Source: a virus
IMG/VR virus record: IMGVR_UViG_3300033143_002380
Span: 1 to 30,406 of that record
Length of the DNA: 30,406 nucleotides
Strand: one strand, 5' to 3'
Both the position numbers and the translations under genes were made by a program. The notes beneath the pieces are model-generated. The model was given only the letters and a program-made list of their open reading frames with translations, was not told the origin of the DNA and searched no databases. Below, in pieces: positions 1 through 5,740 of this stretch (within the stretch, counting starts at the first letter, position 1; every line of letters starts with the position of its first letter).

Positions 1-1
1 C

Positions 2-178
2 GAGTATTGGGATGAATTCCTTAATCTTATGTTTGAAGTAATGAGTAATTATAAACATCCAATTCCAAATGATATAGAAAAGATGGGGAACTTATTCGCT
101 AGGAATGCACTTACTCATTATGGCGAAGAAGAAATTGTCGAAGAGATTTCTGATAACCAGAGAGATTATGGAGAATAA
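2..178 (+). CDS. Hypothetical phage protein, 5'-truncated by window edge
   Basis: The frame is open from the left edge to a TAA at 176-178 and gives the last 58 residues of a protein whose start lies outside the window. The visible part is acidic, with EEEIVEE near the C-terminus, and has no motif I recognise. The next gene starts two bases after the stop, and this gene's last codons (GGAGAA) supply its ribosome binding site, so the two are co-transcribed and probably translationally coupled. Function unknown. Confidence 0.7.
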   Translation, partial: EYWDEFLNLMFEVMSNYKHPIPNDIEKMGNLFARNALTHYGEEEIVEEISDNQRDYGE

Positions 179-180
179 AA

Positions 181-543
181 ATGAAAGTAATGTATAAAAT
201 TGACCCGACCGGCCATTTCACTAATCATATTGAGGATACGGAGGCTTTGCAAGAAGCAGAAAATGATATAATTGAAGCATGCGGCCTCGTAGCATATTGG
301 GCTATAAGCGATGATATTGATTTACCAATGCTAAAGATGCTAGAATATAATTATCATTTTCCGGTACCGGATTTAAAAGGCGCGACGTTAACAGATAATG
401 CAATTTGGCAATATCCAGGCGACCCAGACTTATATCCTTTAATCGAAATTGCTAGAGGTGACGAAATGTTGTATATCTATCAGCATGCCCTTATTGCTAT
501 ATTGCAAAAGGATGGCTCCTTATTTTGTTCGAGGATGGACTGA
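181..543 (+). CDS. Hypothetical phage protein, 120 aa
   Basis: A 120-residue soluble, acidic protein, starting at ATG 181 behind GGAGAA. It has no signal peptide, membrane segment or recognisable catalytic motif. Its TGA stop (541-543) shares a base with the ATG of the next gene at 543, typical of the coupled early-gene arrays in this window. I do not recognise the family and assign no function. The real-gene call rests on length, ribosome binding site and tight packing. Confidence 0.75.
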   Translation: MKVMYKIDPTGHFTNHIEDTEALQEAENDIIEACGLVAYWAISDDIDLPMLKMLEYNYHFPVPDLKGATLTDNAIWQYPGDPDLYPLIEIARGDEMLYIYQHALIAILQKDGSLFCSRMD

Positions 544-746
544 TGGAAGGGTATGTACAGAAACATAAAGAAACTGGGAAATATCTAACGAAGGAGAATG
601 TCATGCTAGAAGGAAAAGCATACATCAAATATGACTGGACGGAAAATATAAATAGAGCGTATTATGGGAATGAAATATTGGAATCCACTCGTTGCGTTTC
701 TGATACAGTAAAAGTTCAGATACTAGTAACGATAGCGGAATACTAA
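543..746 (+). CDS. Hypothetical phage protein, 67 aa
   Basis: A 67-residue reading frame starting at ATG 543, overlapping the previous stop by one base. The frame extends upstream to a TTG at 525, but the ATG fits the TGATG overlap style of this cluster better. It is a small mixed-charge protein (MEGYVQKHKETGKYL at the N-terminus) with no recognised domain and is probably translated by coupling to the gene before it. Function unknown. Confidence 0.6.
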   Translation: MEGYVQKHKETGKYLTKENVMLEGKAYIKYDWTENINRAYYGNEILESTRCVSDTVKVQILVTIAEY

Positions 747-758
747 CGGAGTTAAGCA

Positions 759-1085
759 ATGGCAACTTTAAGAGAATGGTTAACAGATGAAGAATTCGAT
801 TGGGGCAATGGCCAAATTATATATAAGGCATATAGCAGAGGGAATTTAAAATCCACACAGCTATTTAAAAACCTTAAAGATAATGATAGCGAGCAACTTA
901 TTCAGTTATTGGATAAGAGATTCACCCATGGTTTTGGCTTTCCTAATTGCCCACACATTATTGCTAAAGATTTAAAAAGAATCTATTTCCCAGGCCAATA
1001 CGACGGAATGACTTGGCTAGAATCTATCGAGTTAGATTTTATGTACTATATGACGAATGACACTCCGTATGTAGGAGGAGGCTGA
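759..1085 (+). CDS. Hypothetical phage protein, 108 aa
   Basis: A 108-residue protein starting MATLREWLTDEEFDW at ATG 759, behind a weak ACGGAG site at 748-753. The C-terminus ends in a glycine run (VGGG). It resembles small uncharacterised proteins often seen in phage early regions, but I cannot name a family and see no catalytic motif. It is the last gene before the structured non-coding segment at 1090-1190. Confidence 0.7.
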   Translation: MATLREWLTDEEFDWGNGQIIYKAYSRGNLKSTQLFKNLKDNDSEQLIQLLDKRFTHGFGFPNCPHIIAKDLKRIYFPGQYDGMTWLESIELDFMYYMTNDTPYVGGG

Positions 1086-1089
1086 TTTA

Positions 1090-1190
1090 CCACAAGAGGG
1101 AAGGTTACAGGCTAATCGTGGTGGAGTCTGAAAAGGTATACGGCGACCCCTTGTGGTGTTGCATATCTCTCGCCGTATACCGACCACCAT
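1090..1190 (+). ncRNA. Candidate structured RNA with nested stems and a pseudoknot
   Basis: This gene-free stretch (1086-1211) can fold compactly. A perfect 12-bp stem pairs 1135-1146 (GGTATACGGCGA) with 1170-1181 (TCGCCGTATACC) around a 23-nt loop. An outer 7-bp stem pairs 1118-1124 (GTGGTGG) with 1184-1190 (CCACCAT, one G-U). The loop bases CTTGTGG (1150-1156) are complementary to CCACAAG upstream (1090-1096), extended by CCC (1147-1149) with GGG (1098-1100) across one bulged A. This makes a pseudoknot or an alternative pairing. The element lies in the leader of the gene at 1212 and has no U-tract, so it does not look like a simple terminator. It could be a cis-regulator, a ribozyme or a stable small RNA. 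I could not match it to a known class. Confidence 0.55.
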
Positions 1191-1211
1191 ACTTAATTTT
1201 GGAGAACGAAG

Positions 1212-1436
1212 ATGTCTATATTAAAAAGATATTATAAAGAAGGATACAGAGCTGGCTTTAAATGGAAAGAAAAATACACTCCTGGTGGGCCAACTATTTA
1301 TTTCGCCGACCCATATCTTGATGAAGATGACGATTGGAAAGAAAAATGTAAACAATCGAGGCGAAATAATGAAAACTGGCATTACGGATTTGCTGATGGG
1401 CTTAAAGACCAGAAAATTATGGGGATATTGGAATGA
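1212..1436 (+). CDS. Small phage protein with ribosome-modulation-factor-like pattern
   Basis: A 74-residue basic/acidic protein at ATG 1212 behind TTTTGGAG. The N-terminus YYKEGYRAGFKWK and C-terminus WHYGFADGLKD resemble the spacing of small RMF-like proteins, which have an N-terminal GYxAG segment and a C-terminal W..GF..G segment. The known RMF family dimerises 100S ribosomes in Gammaproteobacteria. Whether this phage protein touches ribosomes is inference from a short pattern. It sits directly downstream of the structured RNA at 1090-1190, which is therefore its 5' leader, and overlaps the next gene by an ATGA junction. Confidence 0.65.
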   Translation: MSILKRYYKEGYRAGFKWKEKYTPGGPTIYFADPYLDEDDDWKEKCKQSRRNNENWHYGFADGLKDQKIMGILE

Positions 1437-1744
1437 AACAAAGAATAGTAGTATCCGCTGCCTGTATCACTTATGGCGTAGTCGGAGATAAATTCGGTCA
1501 TGGCCATAATGTATTATTATGTTCTGCTAGACATTGGGATCAATCTATGGATTACCAGTTAAAAGTTCTTGAAATAATAGGATTGGGTATTAGCTCAACT
1601 AGATTCGACCAAGGATTCATCGACCAACATGGAGTTTATATGGATAGGGAAGAAGCCATGATTGTAGCAAAAGCCGCCGGTCAAGTTTCTGAAGATTATG
1701 TTGGGATTAGCGCAACAAAATTAGATAGCGAGGGATTATACTAA
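1433..1744 (+). CDS. Conserved-type phage protein (RHWD/GFIDQ motifs), 103 aa
   Basis: A 103-residue protein starting MKQRIVVSAACITYG, with SARHWDQSM at about residue 31 and GFIDQHGVYMDREEAM at about residue 61. These match a pattern I associate with a widespread uncharacterised phage protein of early regions. It begins in an ATGA overlap with the RMF-like gene, and its TAA shares a base with the next ATG (TAATG at 1742-1746). The clustered Cys, His and Asp residues could suggest a metal site or enzyme, but no known catalytic signature is evident. Biochemical function unknown. Confidence 0.75.
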   Translation: MKQRIVVSAACITYGVVGDKFGHGHNVLLCSARHWDQSMDYQLKVLEIIGLGISSTRFDQGFIDQHGVYMDREEAMIVAKAAGQVSEDYVGISATKLDSEGLY

Positions 1745-1974
1745 TGAAAATGCTAACATTTGTAACATTCGGACAAGGGCATGTCCATATTATTTATGGG
1801 AAAACATTCGATAGAGACTGTATAGGTGTAATTGAAGCTAATGATTGTGAACACGGAAGGGAATTAGCCTTTGAGTATTTTGGCCCAAAATTCTGTTTTG
1901 AATACTGCGCTAAAGATTTTGATTTTAGAAAAACGAAATACTTTCCTGCTGGCTTTATTTCAGTAAACTTCTAA
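1744..1974 (+). CDS. Conserved-type phage protein (GKTFDRDC / FGPKFCFEY), 76 aa
   Basis: A 76-residue protein starting MKMLTFVTFGQGHVH. The motifs GKTFDRDCIGVI, FGPKFCFEY and KYFPAGFISV recall a small protein seen in many tailed-phage early regions, and I know of no function for it. It is joined to both neighbours by one-base stop/start overlaps, so it belongs to the same translationally coupled operon as the genes at 1433 and 1974. There is no signal peptide or membrane segment. Confidence 0.75.
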   Translation: MKMLTFVTFGQGHVHIIYGKTFDRDCIGVIEANDCEHGRELAFEYFGPKFCFEYCAKDFDFRKTKYFPAGFISVNF

Positions 1975-2240
1975 TGGAAAAATATTGGGATGGAGAATTA
2001 TATCACGAATTAAGCGAAAGAAAGAGAGCCAAAAAGATACAAAATAAAGAGTATTCGACAAATCTTTTGGAGAAAAATAAAATTTCGTTTGAATCAAAAA
2101 ATAATGGGAATCACTTAATTGTATCTGGATACTCTGTAGTTATAGATTTTTGGCCATCTACTGGAAAATTTATTACTAGAAGTGGATATACTGGTAGAGG
2201 CATTAACAACCTATTAGAATTTTGCGATTGGAGAAAATGA
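1974..2240 (+). CDS. Conserved-type phage protein (IDFWPSTGKF), 88 aa
   Basis: An 88-residue protein with a charged N-terminal half and a C-terminal core ISFESKNNGNHLIV, VIDFWPSTGKFITR and GRGINNLLE. This core resembles a common small phage protein with an iDFWPsTGk motif and no known function. Translation starts at ATG 1974, sharing its A with the previous TAA, and the stop overlaps the next gene's ATGA. It forms a conserved-looking trio with the two genes upstream. Confidence 0.75.
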   Translation: MEKYWDGELYHELSERKRAKKIQNKEYSTNLLEKNKISFESKNNGNHLIVSGYSVVIDFWPSTGKFITRSGYTGRGINNLLEFCDWRK

Positions 2241-2518
2241 TGGATAAAGAAGTTAGAGTTAGATATGCAGAATACATTGCCGAATGTATGAGAGAAGCGT
2301 TGACGGAAACAGGATTAAAGTCCTATCCAGACGATGTTATTCTTTGCGTTTCTAGGTACGTTGAACTTGCCGTATTGGATGATATCCTAGGAATGCCAAT
2401 TTATATTATTGATATTCCTAGCAGCTATGACGTAACTATCGCTATTTTATCTAAAAAGCGACAGTACCTCCCTTTAGTAAAGGCGTTCAGAAAAGCAACT
2501 GAGTATATTGACCTATGA
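2237..2518 (+). CDS. Hypothetical phage protein, 93 aa
   Basis: A 93-residue protein. I choose ATG 2237, which forms an ATGA overlap with the preceding TGA and has GGAG at 2230-2233. The frame also extends to a TTG at 2222. It appears mostly alpha-helical (VRYAEYIAECMREAL near the start; CVSRYVELAVLDDIL in the middle) with no recognised motif. It continues the coupled operon and its stop overlaps the next gene's start by four bases. Function unknown. Confidence 0.65.
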   Translation: MMDKEVRVRYAEYIAECMREALTETGLKSYPDDVILCVSRYVELAVLDDILGMPIYIIDIPSSYDVTIAILSKKRQYLPLVKAFRKATEYIDL

Positions 2519-2781
2519 TTATTCAAAAGTTTGTATTTTCACATAGTACCCTTAGCACGTTTAATTTGCCGCCAGACGCACCTATCCTTACCGTACAATT
2601 GCAGGATGACGATATTGTTCTTTGGGCTTTAATCGACAAAAGAAAGAAGAGAGTCAGTCGACATTTTGTTTTGATTTACGACGATATGGAAACGATGGAA
2701 AACGAGGATGACTTGATATATTTAAATACCGTACAAAATAGACGCACTACATATCACATATTTGAATTAGTGGAGAATTAA
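2515..2781 (+). CDS. DUF7352-like phage protein, 88 aa
   Basis: An 88-residue, probably all-beta protein with the pattern LPPDAPILTVQLQDDDIVLWALID, then RHFVLIYDDM, then YLNTV and a final TYHIFEL. This order matches a small phage protein family that I believe is annotated as DUF7352 (A.iLtVq.Q.d.ivLWAlvD...yHiFe). No function is known for it. It starts in an ATGA overlap with the gene at 2237 and ends one base before the ATG of a 56-residue gene at 2782. The family call is from memory of the motif, not from a search. Confidence 0.65.
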   Translation: MIIQKFVFSHSTLSTFNLPPDAPILTVQLQDDDIVLWALIDKRKKRVSRHFVLIYDDMETMENEDDLIYLNTVQNRRTTYHIFELVEN

Positions 2782-2952
2782 ATGACAAAGACAAGAGAAA
2801 AGAATATTCATCAAATGAAACTGCACGAGATAACAGAATTGAATACAGAAATTTCAATTCTAAGAGTCCCATGGGGTTGGATTTATATGACTTTTGAAGA
2901 TGGAGTAACTAGTACATTCGTTCCATTTCATAATGAGTTTATGTATGAATAA
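2782..2952 (+). CDS. Small conserved-type phage protein (RVPWGWIY..STFVPF), 56 aa
   Basis: A 56-codon frame runs ATG 2782 to TAA 2950-2952, filling the gap between the genes at 2515 and 2945. The sequence ILRVPWGWIYMTF followed by TSTFVPFHNEF matches the 'VPGGWIY...FVPF..EF' pattern of tiny uncharacterised proteins in many phage genomes. It starts directly after the upstream TAA with GGAG at 2772-2775. Its C-terminal codons overlap the next gene's start. Function unknown, but motif and placement make it a convincing gene. Confidence 0.7.
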   Translation: MTKTREKNIHQMKLHEITELNTEISILRVPWGWIYMTFEDGVTSTFVPFHNEFMYE

Positions 2953-3193
2953 GGACTTAGACGTTAGCGAAATCGAATATCAAGAGCTTTTAGACAAAGT
3001 TGGCCTAAGATCAATTTACGAATATCTTAGCGATTTTGGCTGCGGCGAATCGTCTATTTGCAAATTCGTAGACGAAAGAGGAAATTTTACAGAGAAGAAA
3101 TACAAAAGGGATTTAATCGCCGATTTGATATATAGTAAATTACCGGCTAAGCGCAAGATGATGATTCAATGGTATATATCGGAGTACGCATAA
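2945..3193 (+). CDS. Hypothetical phage protein, 82 aa
   Basis: An 82-residue acidic/basic helical protein starting MNKDLDVSEIEYQELLDKV at ATG 2945. An in-frame ATG at 2933 would add four residues and overlap the upstream gene more. It ends in a TAATG junction with the Sak4-like ATPase gene at 3193, so it is likely translated together with it. The C-terminal part (AKRKMMIQWYISEYA) is basic and hydrophobic. No recognised domain and no assigned function. Confidence 0.65.
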   Translation: MNKDLDVSEIEYQELLDKVGLRSIYEYLSDFGCGESSICKFVDERGNFTEKKYKRDLIADLIYSKLPAKRKMMIQWYISEYA

Positions 3194-3867
3194 TGCCAAT
3201 AGAGATAAAGAATACGAGAGGGTACAGAGTTGATGCTGTAAAGATGGTTGTTTATGGGATAGCTGGGTCTGGAAAGTCGGTTTTATGCTCTACAGCACCT
3301 AACCCTATTATAATATCCGCTGAGCATGGCTTGCTATCACTAGCAGATAAAGATATTCCATATATTGAGGTGAAAACATTAAAGGACATAAATGACGCAT
3401 TCAATTTAATTAAGAAATCGACCGAATTTCAGACGATATGTTTAGATTCCGTATCGGAAATATCAGAAGTTTTATTATCTGAGCTTAAAAAGGAAGCTAA
3501 AGATGCTCGTCAAGCCTACGGTAAACTAGCAGAATCGCTAGGCGCTATGCTTCGCAATTTTAGAAATTTACCTGGTAAGCATATCGTTATGACCGCAAAA
3601 AGGAAGTCAGTCGAGGACGAGATAGCGGGGACTGTTGAATATATGCCTTCATTACCAGGTAGGGTTTTGCCAGAATCTCTTCCATATATAGTTGACGAGG
3701 TTTTCGTAATGAAAATGGCTCTTAAAAAGGGAGCGGTAGTTAGAACGCTACAAACTCAACCAGATAGACAGTATACCGCTAAAGACAGGTCTGGGGCGCT
3801 TTTACAATTTGAAGAGCCAGACCTAACACAAATTTTTAATAAAATAATGGAACATAGTAAGAAATAG
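3193..3867 (+). CDS. Sak4-like single-strand annealing ATPase (AAA_24 family)
   Basis: A 224-residue RecA-fold ATPase. Walker A is GIAGSGKS at residues 22-29 and the Walker B strand is TICLDS at about residues 81-86. VMTAKRK lies at about 130 and a probable sensor region with MPSLPGRVLPESLP at about 150. This matches the phage Sak4/AAA_24 group, which promotes single-strand annealing and recombination on phage ssDNA, usually with a partner SSB. The start at ATG 3193 (TAATG overlap) is preferred because Walker A then falls at the usual distance; the frame also extends to 3169. The next gene encodes a DUF669 protein, the usual SSB-like partner, which supports the call. A promoter follows directly after the stop. 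Confidence 0.82.
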   Translation: MPIEIKNTRGYRVDAVKMVVYGIAGSGKSVLCSTAPNPIIISAEHGLLSLADKDIPYIEVKTLKDINDAFNLIKKSTEFQTICLDSVSEISEVLLSELKKEAKDARQAYGKLAESLGAMLRNFRNLPGKHIVMTAKRKSVEDEIAGTVEYMPSLPGRVLPESLPYIVDEVFVMKMALKKGAVVRTLQTQPDRQYTAKDRSGALLQFEEPDLTQIFNKIMEHSKK

Positions 3868-3868
3868 C

Positions 3869-3897
3869 TTTACTTATTTTCTATTATCCGATATAAT
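3869..3897 (+). promoter_or_regulatory. Sigma70-type promoter upstream of the DUF669 gene
   Basis: The -35 is TTTACT (3869-3874), the spacer is exactly 17 bp, and the -10 is TATAAT (3892-3897), a perfect consensus. It lies directly after the Sak4-like gene stop and about 70 bp before the DUF669 start. The same -35, spacer length and -10 recur at 8833-8861, strengthening both calls. It looks recognisable by host sigma70 RNA polymerase. Confidence 0.75.
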
Positions 3898-3902
3898 ATG
3901 GG

Positions 3903-3949
3903 CTTAGGATTTTAAATTAGGGCTAAGTAGCTTGCCCATTGAAAGCTAC
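3903..3949 (+). promoter_or_regulatory. Structured mRNA leader of the DUF669 gene
   Basis: Just downstream of the promoter, GTAGCTT (3927-3933) pairs with AAGCTAC (3943-3949) to form a 7-bp hairpin with a 9-nt loop. The loop begins GCCC (3934-3937), which can pair back to GGGC (3920-3923), a small pseudoknot-like contact. CTTAG (3903-3907) and CTAAG (3923-3927) offer an alternative stem. The hairpin ends just before the ribosome binding site AGGAGA (3956-3961), so it could tune translation or stabilise the mRNA. The pairing is visible; the role is inference. Confidence 0.4.
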
Positions 3950-3967
3950 AAGTTAGGAGACAAGAAT

Positions 3968-4417
3968 ATGGCTCAATTGCCAGGCGTATTTAATGATACT
4001 AAAGCATCAGAAGGATTTTCAGTACTTGATGCAGGGTGGTATTTAGCGCAAATTATAAAATCGGAAATCAAACCGACGGCGGATAAACAGGGGCTTCGGC
4101 TTAATTTTCAGTTTAAAGTTGTCGAAGGTGATAGCGATGGACGAATATTTTTCCTTGGCTTAAATATCAAGAATAAGTCTGAACAGGCAATGGCTATTTC
4201 TAAGCGACAATTTGACGATATTTGCGAAGCGGTCGCAATCGACGAAGATGAACGCTCTGACCCGGGATTTGATACATCGTCTATGCACGGCATTCCGTTG
4301 AAAGTTAAGTTAAAGGTTGTTGATGCTACTTCTCAATGGCCAGCTAAAAACGAACCAATCGCATTCGCTAGTGAAGACGAAGATATAAGTGAAGATGGAG
4401 ATTCAAATCCGTTTTAA
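3968..4417 (+). CDS. DUF669-family putative ssDNA-binding protein
   Basis: A 149-residue protein matching the DUF669 phage family: ending of FSVLDAGWYLAQIIKSEIKP at the N-terminus, a beta-rich core GLRLNFQFKVVEGDSDGRIFFLGLNI, and an acidic tail ending DSNPF. A C-terminal acidic tail closing in a hydrophobic pair is typical of single-stranded DNA-binding proteins. The family is usually encoded beside Sak/RecA-like ATPases, as here. I place the start at ATG 3968 with AGGAGA seven bases upstream, not at the in-frame TTG 3932, because that segment falls in the leader hairpin. It has its own promoter (3869-3897) and is followed by a strong hairpin (4426-4473), suggesting high monocistronic expression. 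Confidence 0.78.
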   Translation: MAQLPGVFNDTKASEGFSVLDAGWYLAQIIKSEIKPTADKQGLRLNFQFKVVEGDSDGRIFFLGLNIKNKSEQAMAISKRQFDDICEAVAIDEDERSDPGFDTSSMHGIPLKVKLKVVDATSQWPAKNEPIAFASEDEDISEDGDSNPF

Positions 4418-4425
4418 TTGATTTT

Positions 4426-4480
4426 CGGTCGCCCTGTCTTTCATTTTGGTCAATGCTTCAGATGGGGTGGCCGTTTTATT
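4426..4480 (+). terminator. Long G-U-rich hairpin with U-tract after the DUF669 gene
   Basis: 4426-4439 (CGGTCGCCCTGTCT) can pair along its whole length with 4460-4473 (AGATGGGGTGGCCG). That gives 14 continuous pairs, four of them G-U, around a 20-nt loop, followed by TTTTATT (4474-4480). The G-U pairs are only stable in RNA of the plus strand. It is likely an intrinsic terminator or partial attenuator, because the next gene begins 12 bases later. The loop is longer than in classic terminators. Confidence 0.6.
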
Positions 4481-4491
4481 GAGAATTTAAT

Positions 4492-4695
4492 ATGGCAAAA
4501 TTAGAATCGGAAAAGAAAATATCAGTTGAGAAAGTAGTTCATGACTCAATTACTGAAACTGTACAATATCTTTGGGATGAATATAAAATTAGAGTTGATT
4601 CGATAAATGTTGATTGGTTAGAAGTAGAGAGTAATCAAAATTCATCTATGCTGGCTACTAAAATTTATATTGACACAGTAACATTTACAGAGTAA
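4492..4695 (+). CDS. Hypothetical phage protein, 67 aa
   Basis: A 67-residue acidic protein starting MAKLESEKKISVEKVVHDSI and containing VQYLWDEYKIRVDSINVDWLEV, then IYIDTVTF. It reads as an alpha/beta small phage protein with no motif I can link to a function. It lies immediately after the hairpin at 4426-4473, so its expression may depend on read-through. The ribosome binding site (TTGAGAA) is weak. It precedes the second structured RNA candidate. Confidence 0.65.
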   Translation: MAKLESEKKISVEKVVHDSITETVQYLWDEYKIRVDSINVDWLEVESNQNSSMLATKIYIDTVTFTE

Positions 4696-4700
4696 AATAA

Positions 4701-4895
4701 GGCAGCCCGCAAAATCATAAAGATTTTGAAGTTGCTAGCTCCTTGCCCAGTGGGAGTTTGCCGAATAGATTGGGCAATAACTTAAAATGGCGATGAATCA
4801 GATATGGGGTTGAGGGCAAACTTAGTGAGACCGATACACTTCATGGTTATGTAACGCTGGCCAGCTCTGCACTGCTTTTAATAAGCACATCGCCA
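4701..4895 (+). ncRNA. Candidate structured RNA (about 195 nt) with loop-distal pseudoknot
   Basis: The 224-bp gene-free stretch 4696-4919 contains several mutually compatible pairings. GGCAGC (4701-4706) pairs with GTTGCT (4731-4736), with two G-U pairs, and encloses the hairpin CAAAATC/GATTTTG (4710-4716/4722-4728). TTGCCCA (4743-4749) pairs with TGGGCAA (4771-4777). Inside that loop, AGTTTGCC (4755-4762) is complementary to GGCAAACT (4815-4822), forming a pseudoknot across the following stem. TGGCGATG (4788-4795) pairs with CATCGCCA (4888-4895), enclosing TGCTT/AAGCA (4873-4877/4883-4887). A good ribosome binding site (GGAGG, 4907-4911) follows, so it is either a leader regulator of the gene at 4920 or a separate RNA. 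No known class recognised. Confidence 0.55.
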
Positions 4896-4919
4896 CCCTA
4901 TTAATGGAGGATATAGAAT

Positions 4920-5132
4920 ATGAATTTAGATGAGGCAAAGCTTGAGATATTAAAGTTCCTGGATATTCCTACTAAAAATGCAACAAAGGTAGAGATAGTC
5001 TATGATGCAAAGTCACCAATCGTAACTAAGGTGCTTTACGAGTTTGTTAATCCAGAGCATACCAAAATATATTATTCCGAACATGACTTTGTAACTATAC
5101 CGGTAACCAAACAGGAAGATGAAAATGAATAA
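4920..5132 (+). CDS. Hypothetical phage protein, 70 aa
   Basis: A 70-residue acidic protein (MNLDEAKLEILKFLDIPT at the N-terminus, QEDENE at the C-terminus) starting at ATG 4920 behind GGAGG. It is the first gene downstream of the structured RNA at 4701-4895, so if that element is a cis-regulator this is its target. It looks like a small alpha/beta protein with no recognised domain. Its end overlaps a 40-residue membrane protein gene by eight bases. Function unknown. Confidence 0.65.
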   Translation: MNLDEAKLEILKFLDIPTKNATKVEIVYDAKSPIVTKVLYEFVNPEHTKIYYSEHDFVTIPVTKQEDENE

Positions 5133-5247
5133 TTTCTTCGACGGGATGTGTGGGTTTCTTGAAATATCACTTTCGATACTAGCCATATCAATATCCGCGC
5201 TTGTATTGTTTTTGGGCGCTATGATGTTCTACTTAAAAGATAAATAA
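5125..5247 (+). CDS. Tiny single-span membrane protein, 40 aa
   Basis: A 40-codon frame, ATG 5125 to TAA 5245-5247, starting MNNFFDGMCGFLE. It then has one continuous hydrophobic helix (about residues 14-36, ISLSILAISISALVLFLGAM) and a basic end (YLKDK), which predicts a single membrane span with the C-terminus inside by the positive-inside rule. It overlaps the end of the gene at 4920 and has GGAAGA upstream. Phages often carry such tiny membrane proteins for host takeover or exclusion, but nothing here shows the role. Confidence 0.6.
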   Translation: MNNFFDGMCGFLEISLSILAISISALVLFLGAMMFYLKDK

Positions 5248-5262
5248 ACTTAGAGAGAAGGC

Positions 5263-5448
5263 ATGAAATTTAAAGCTGGAGACATCGTAAATTATAATCC
5301 GACAATCCTTTCCGATAAAAAGATGCATAGAGCTAGAATTGAAAGAATACTGGAAGCAGGAACACTTTTAAGGTTTGACTCGGCCATATTAGAAGGATTG
5401 GATCACTGGGTTCCTTGTCATGAATTGGAGAAAATAAATGAAATTTGA
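5263..5448 (+). CDS. Small beta-rich phage protein, 61 aa
   Basis: A 61-residue protein, MKFKAGDIVNYNPTIL at the N-terminus, then RARIERILEAGTLLRFDSA and WVPCHELEKI. The 'F..GD.V.Y' opening and alternating hydrophobic strands suggest a small SH3/KOW-like barrel, as in many phage accessory proteins. This is a fold guess only. It starts behind GAGAGAAGG (5252-5260) and overlaps the MazG-like gene by eleven bases, so the two are probably co-translated. Confidence 0.6.
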   Translation: MKFKAGDIVNYNPTILSDKKMHRARIERILEAGTLLRFDSAILEGLDHWVPCHELEKINEI

Positions 5449-5740
5449 AGAATTTGAAGATAACGTAGTAGAATGGGCTGCGGCTCACGGTATTTATAAA
5501 TATTCAGATGCTAAGGCTCAGACTTTAAAGGCTGTATCTGAAATGGGAGAGCTAGCGGATAATATTATTAAGGGAAAAGATGTCTCAGATGATATTGGTG
5601 ATATTATTGTTTGCCTTATTAATGTTGCATATCTTAAAAATGCCCTTATGGGAGATTGCTTTGACACGGCCTGGAATGACATCAAGGACAGAAAAGGATG
5701 TATGACGGAAAGTGGTGCATTCGTTAAGGACAGGGACTGA
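5438..5740 (+). CDS. MazG-like nucleotide pyrophosphohydrolase
   Basis: A 100-residue all-alpha protein with the MazG-type metal-binding signature. SEMGELADNIIKG carries E35 and E38, and SDDIGDIIVCLINVA carries D52 and D55, i.e. ExxE followed by DxxD. MazG-fold enzymes hydrolyse (d)NTPs to (d)NMP and pyrophosphate. Phage versions have been linked to lowering ppGpp, cleaning the pool or removing dGTP. The substrate cannot be read from the sequence. It starts at ATG 5438 inside the end of the previous gene, with GGAG at 5428-5431. With the HD, ThyX-like and NDT-like genes at 14.1-16.3 kb it points to nucleotide-pool remodelling. Confidence 0.78.
   Translation: MKFEEFEDNVVEWAAAHGIYKYSDAKAQTLKAVSEMGELADNIIKGKDVSDDIGDIIVCLINVAYLKNALMGDCFDTAWNDIKDRKGCMTESGAFVKDRD

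Noticed and set aside
1090-1190. HDV-like, twister or hammerhead ribozyme
   Set aside because: The helix order (upstream strand paired to the loop of an inner stem) differs from the HDV nesting, and neither hammerhead core (CTGATGA...GAAA) nor twister conserved bases are visible. Left as an unassigned RNA.
4701-4895. Group I intron or tRNA-like element
   Set aside because: No intron core elements, no split gene around it and no cloverleaf with an anticodon arm could be found.
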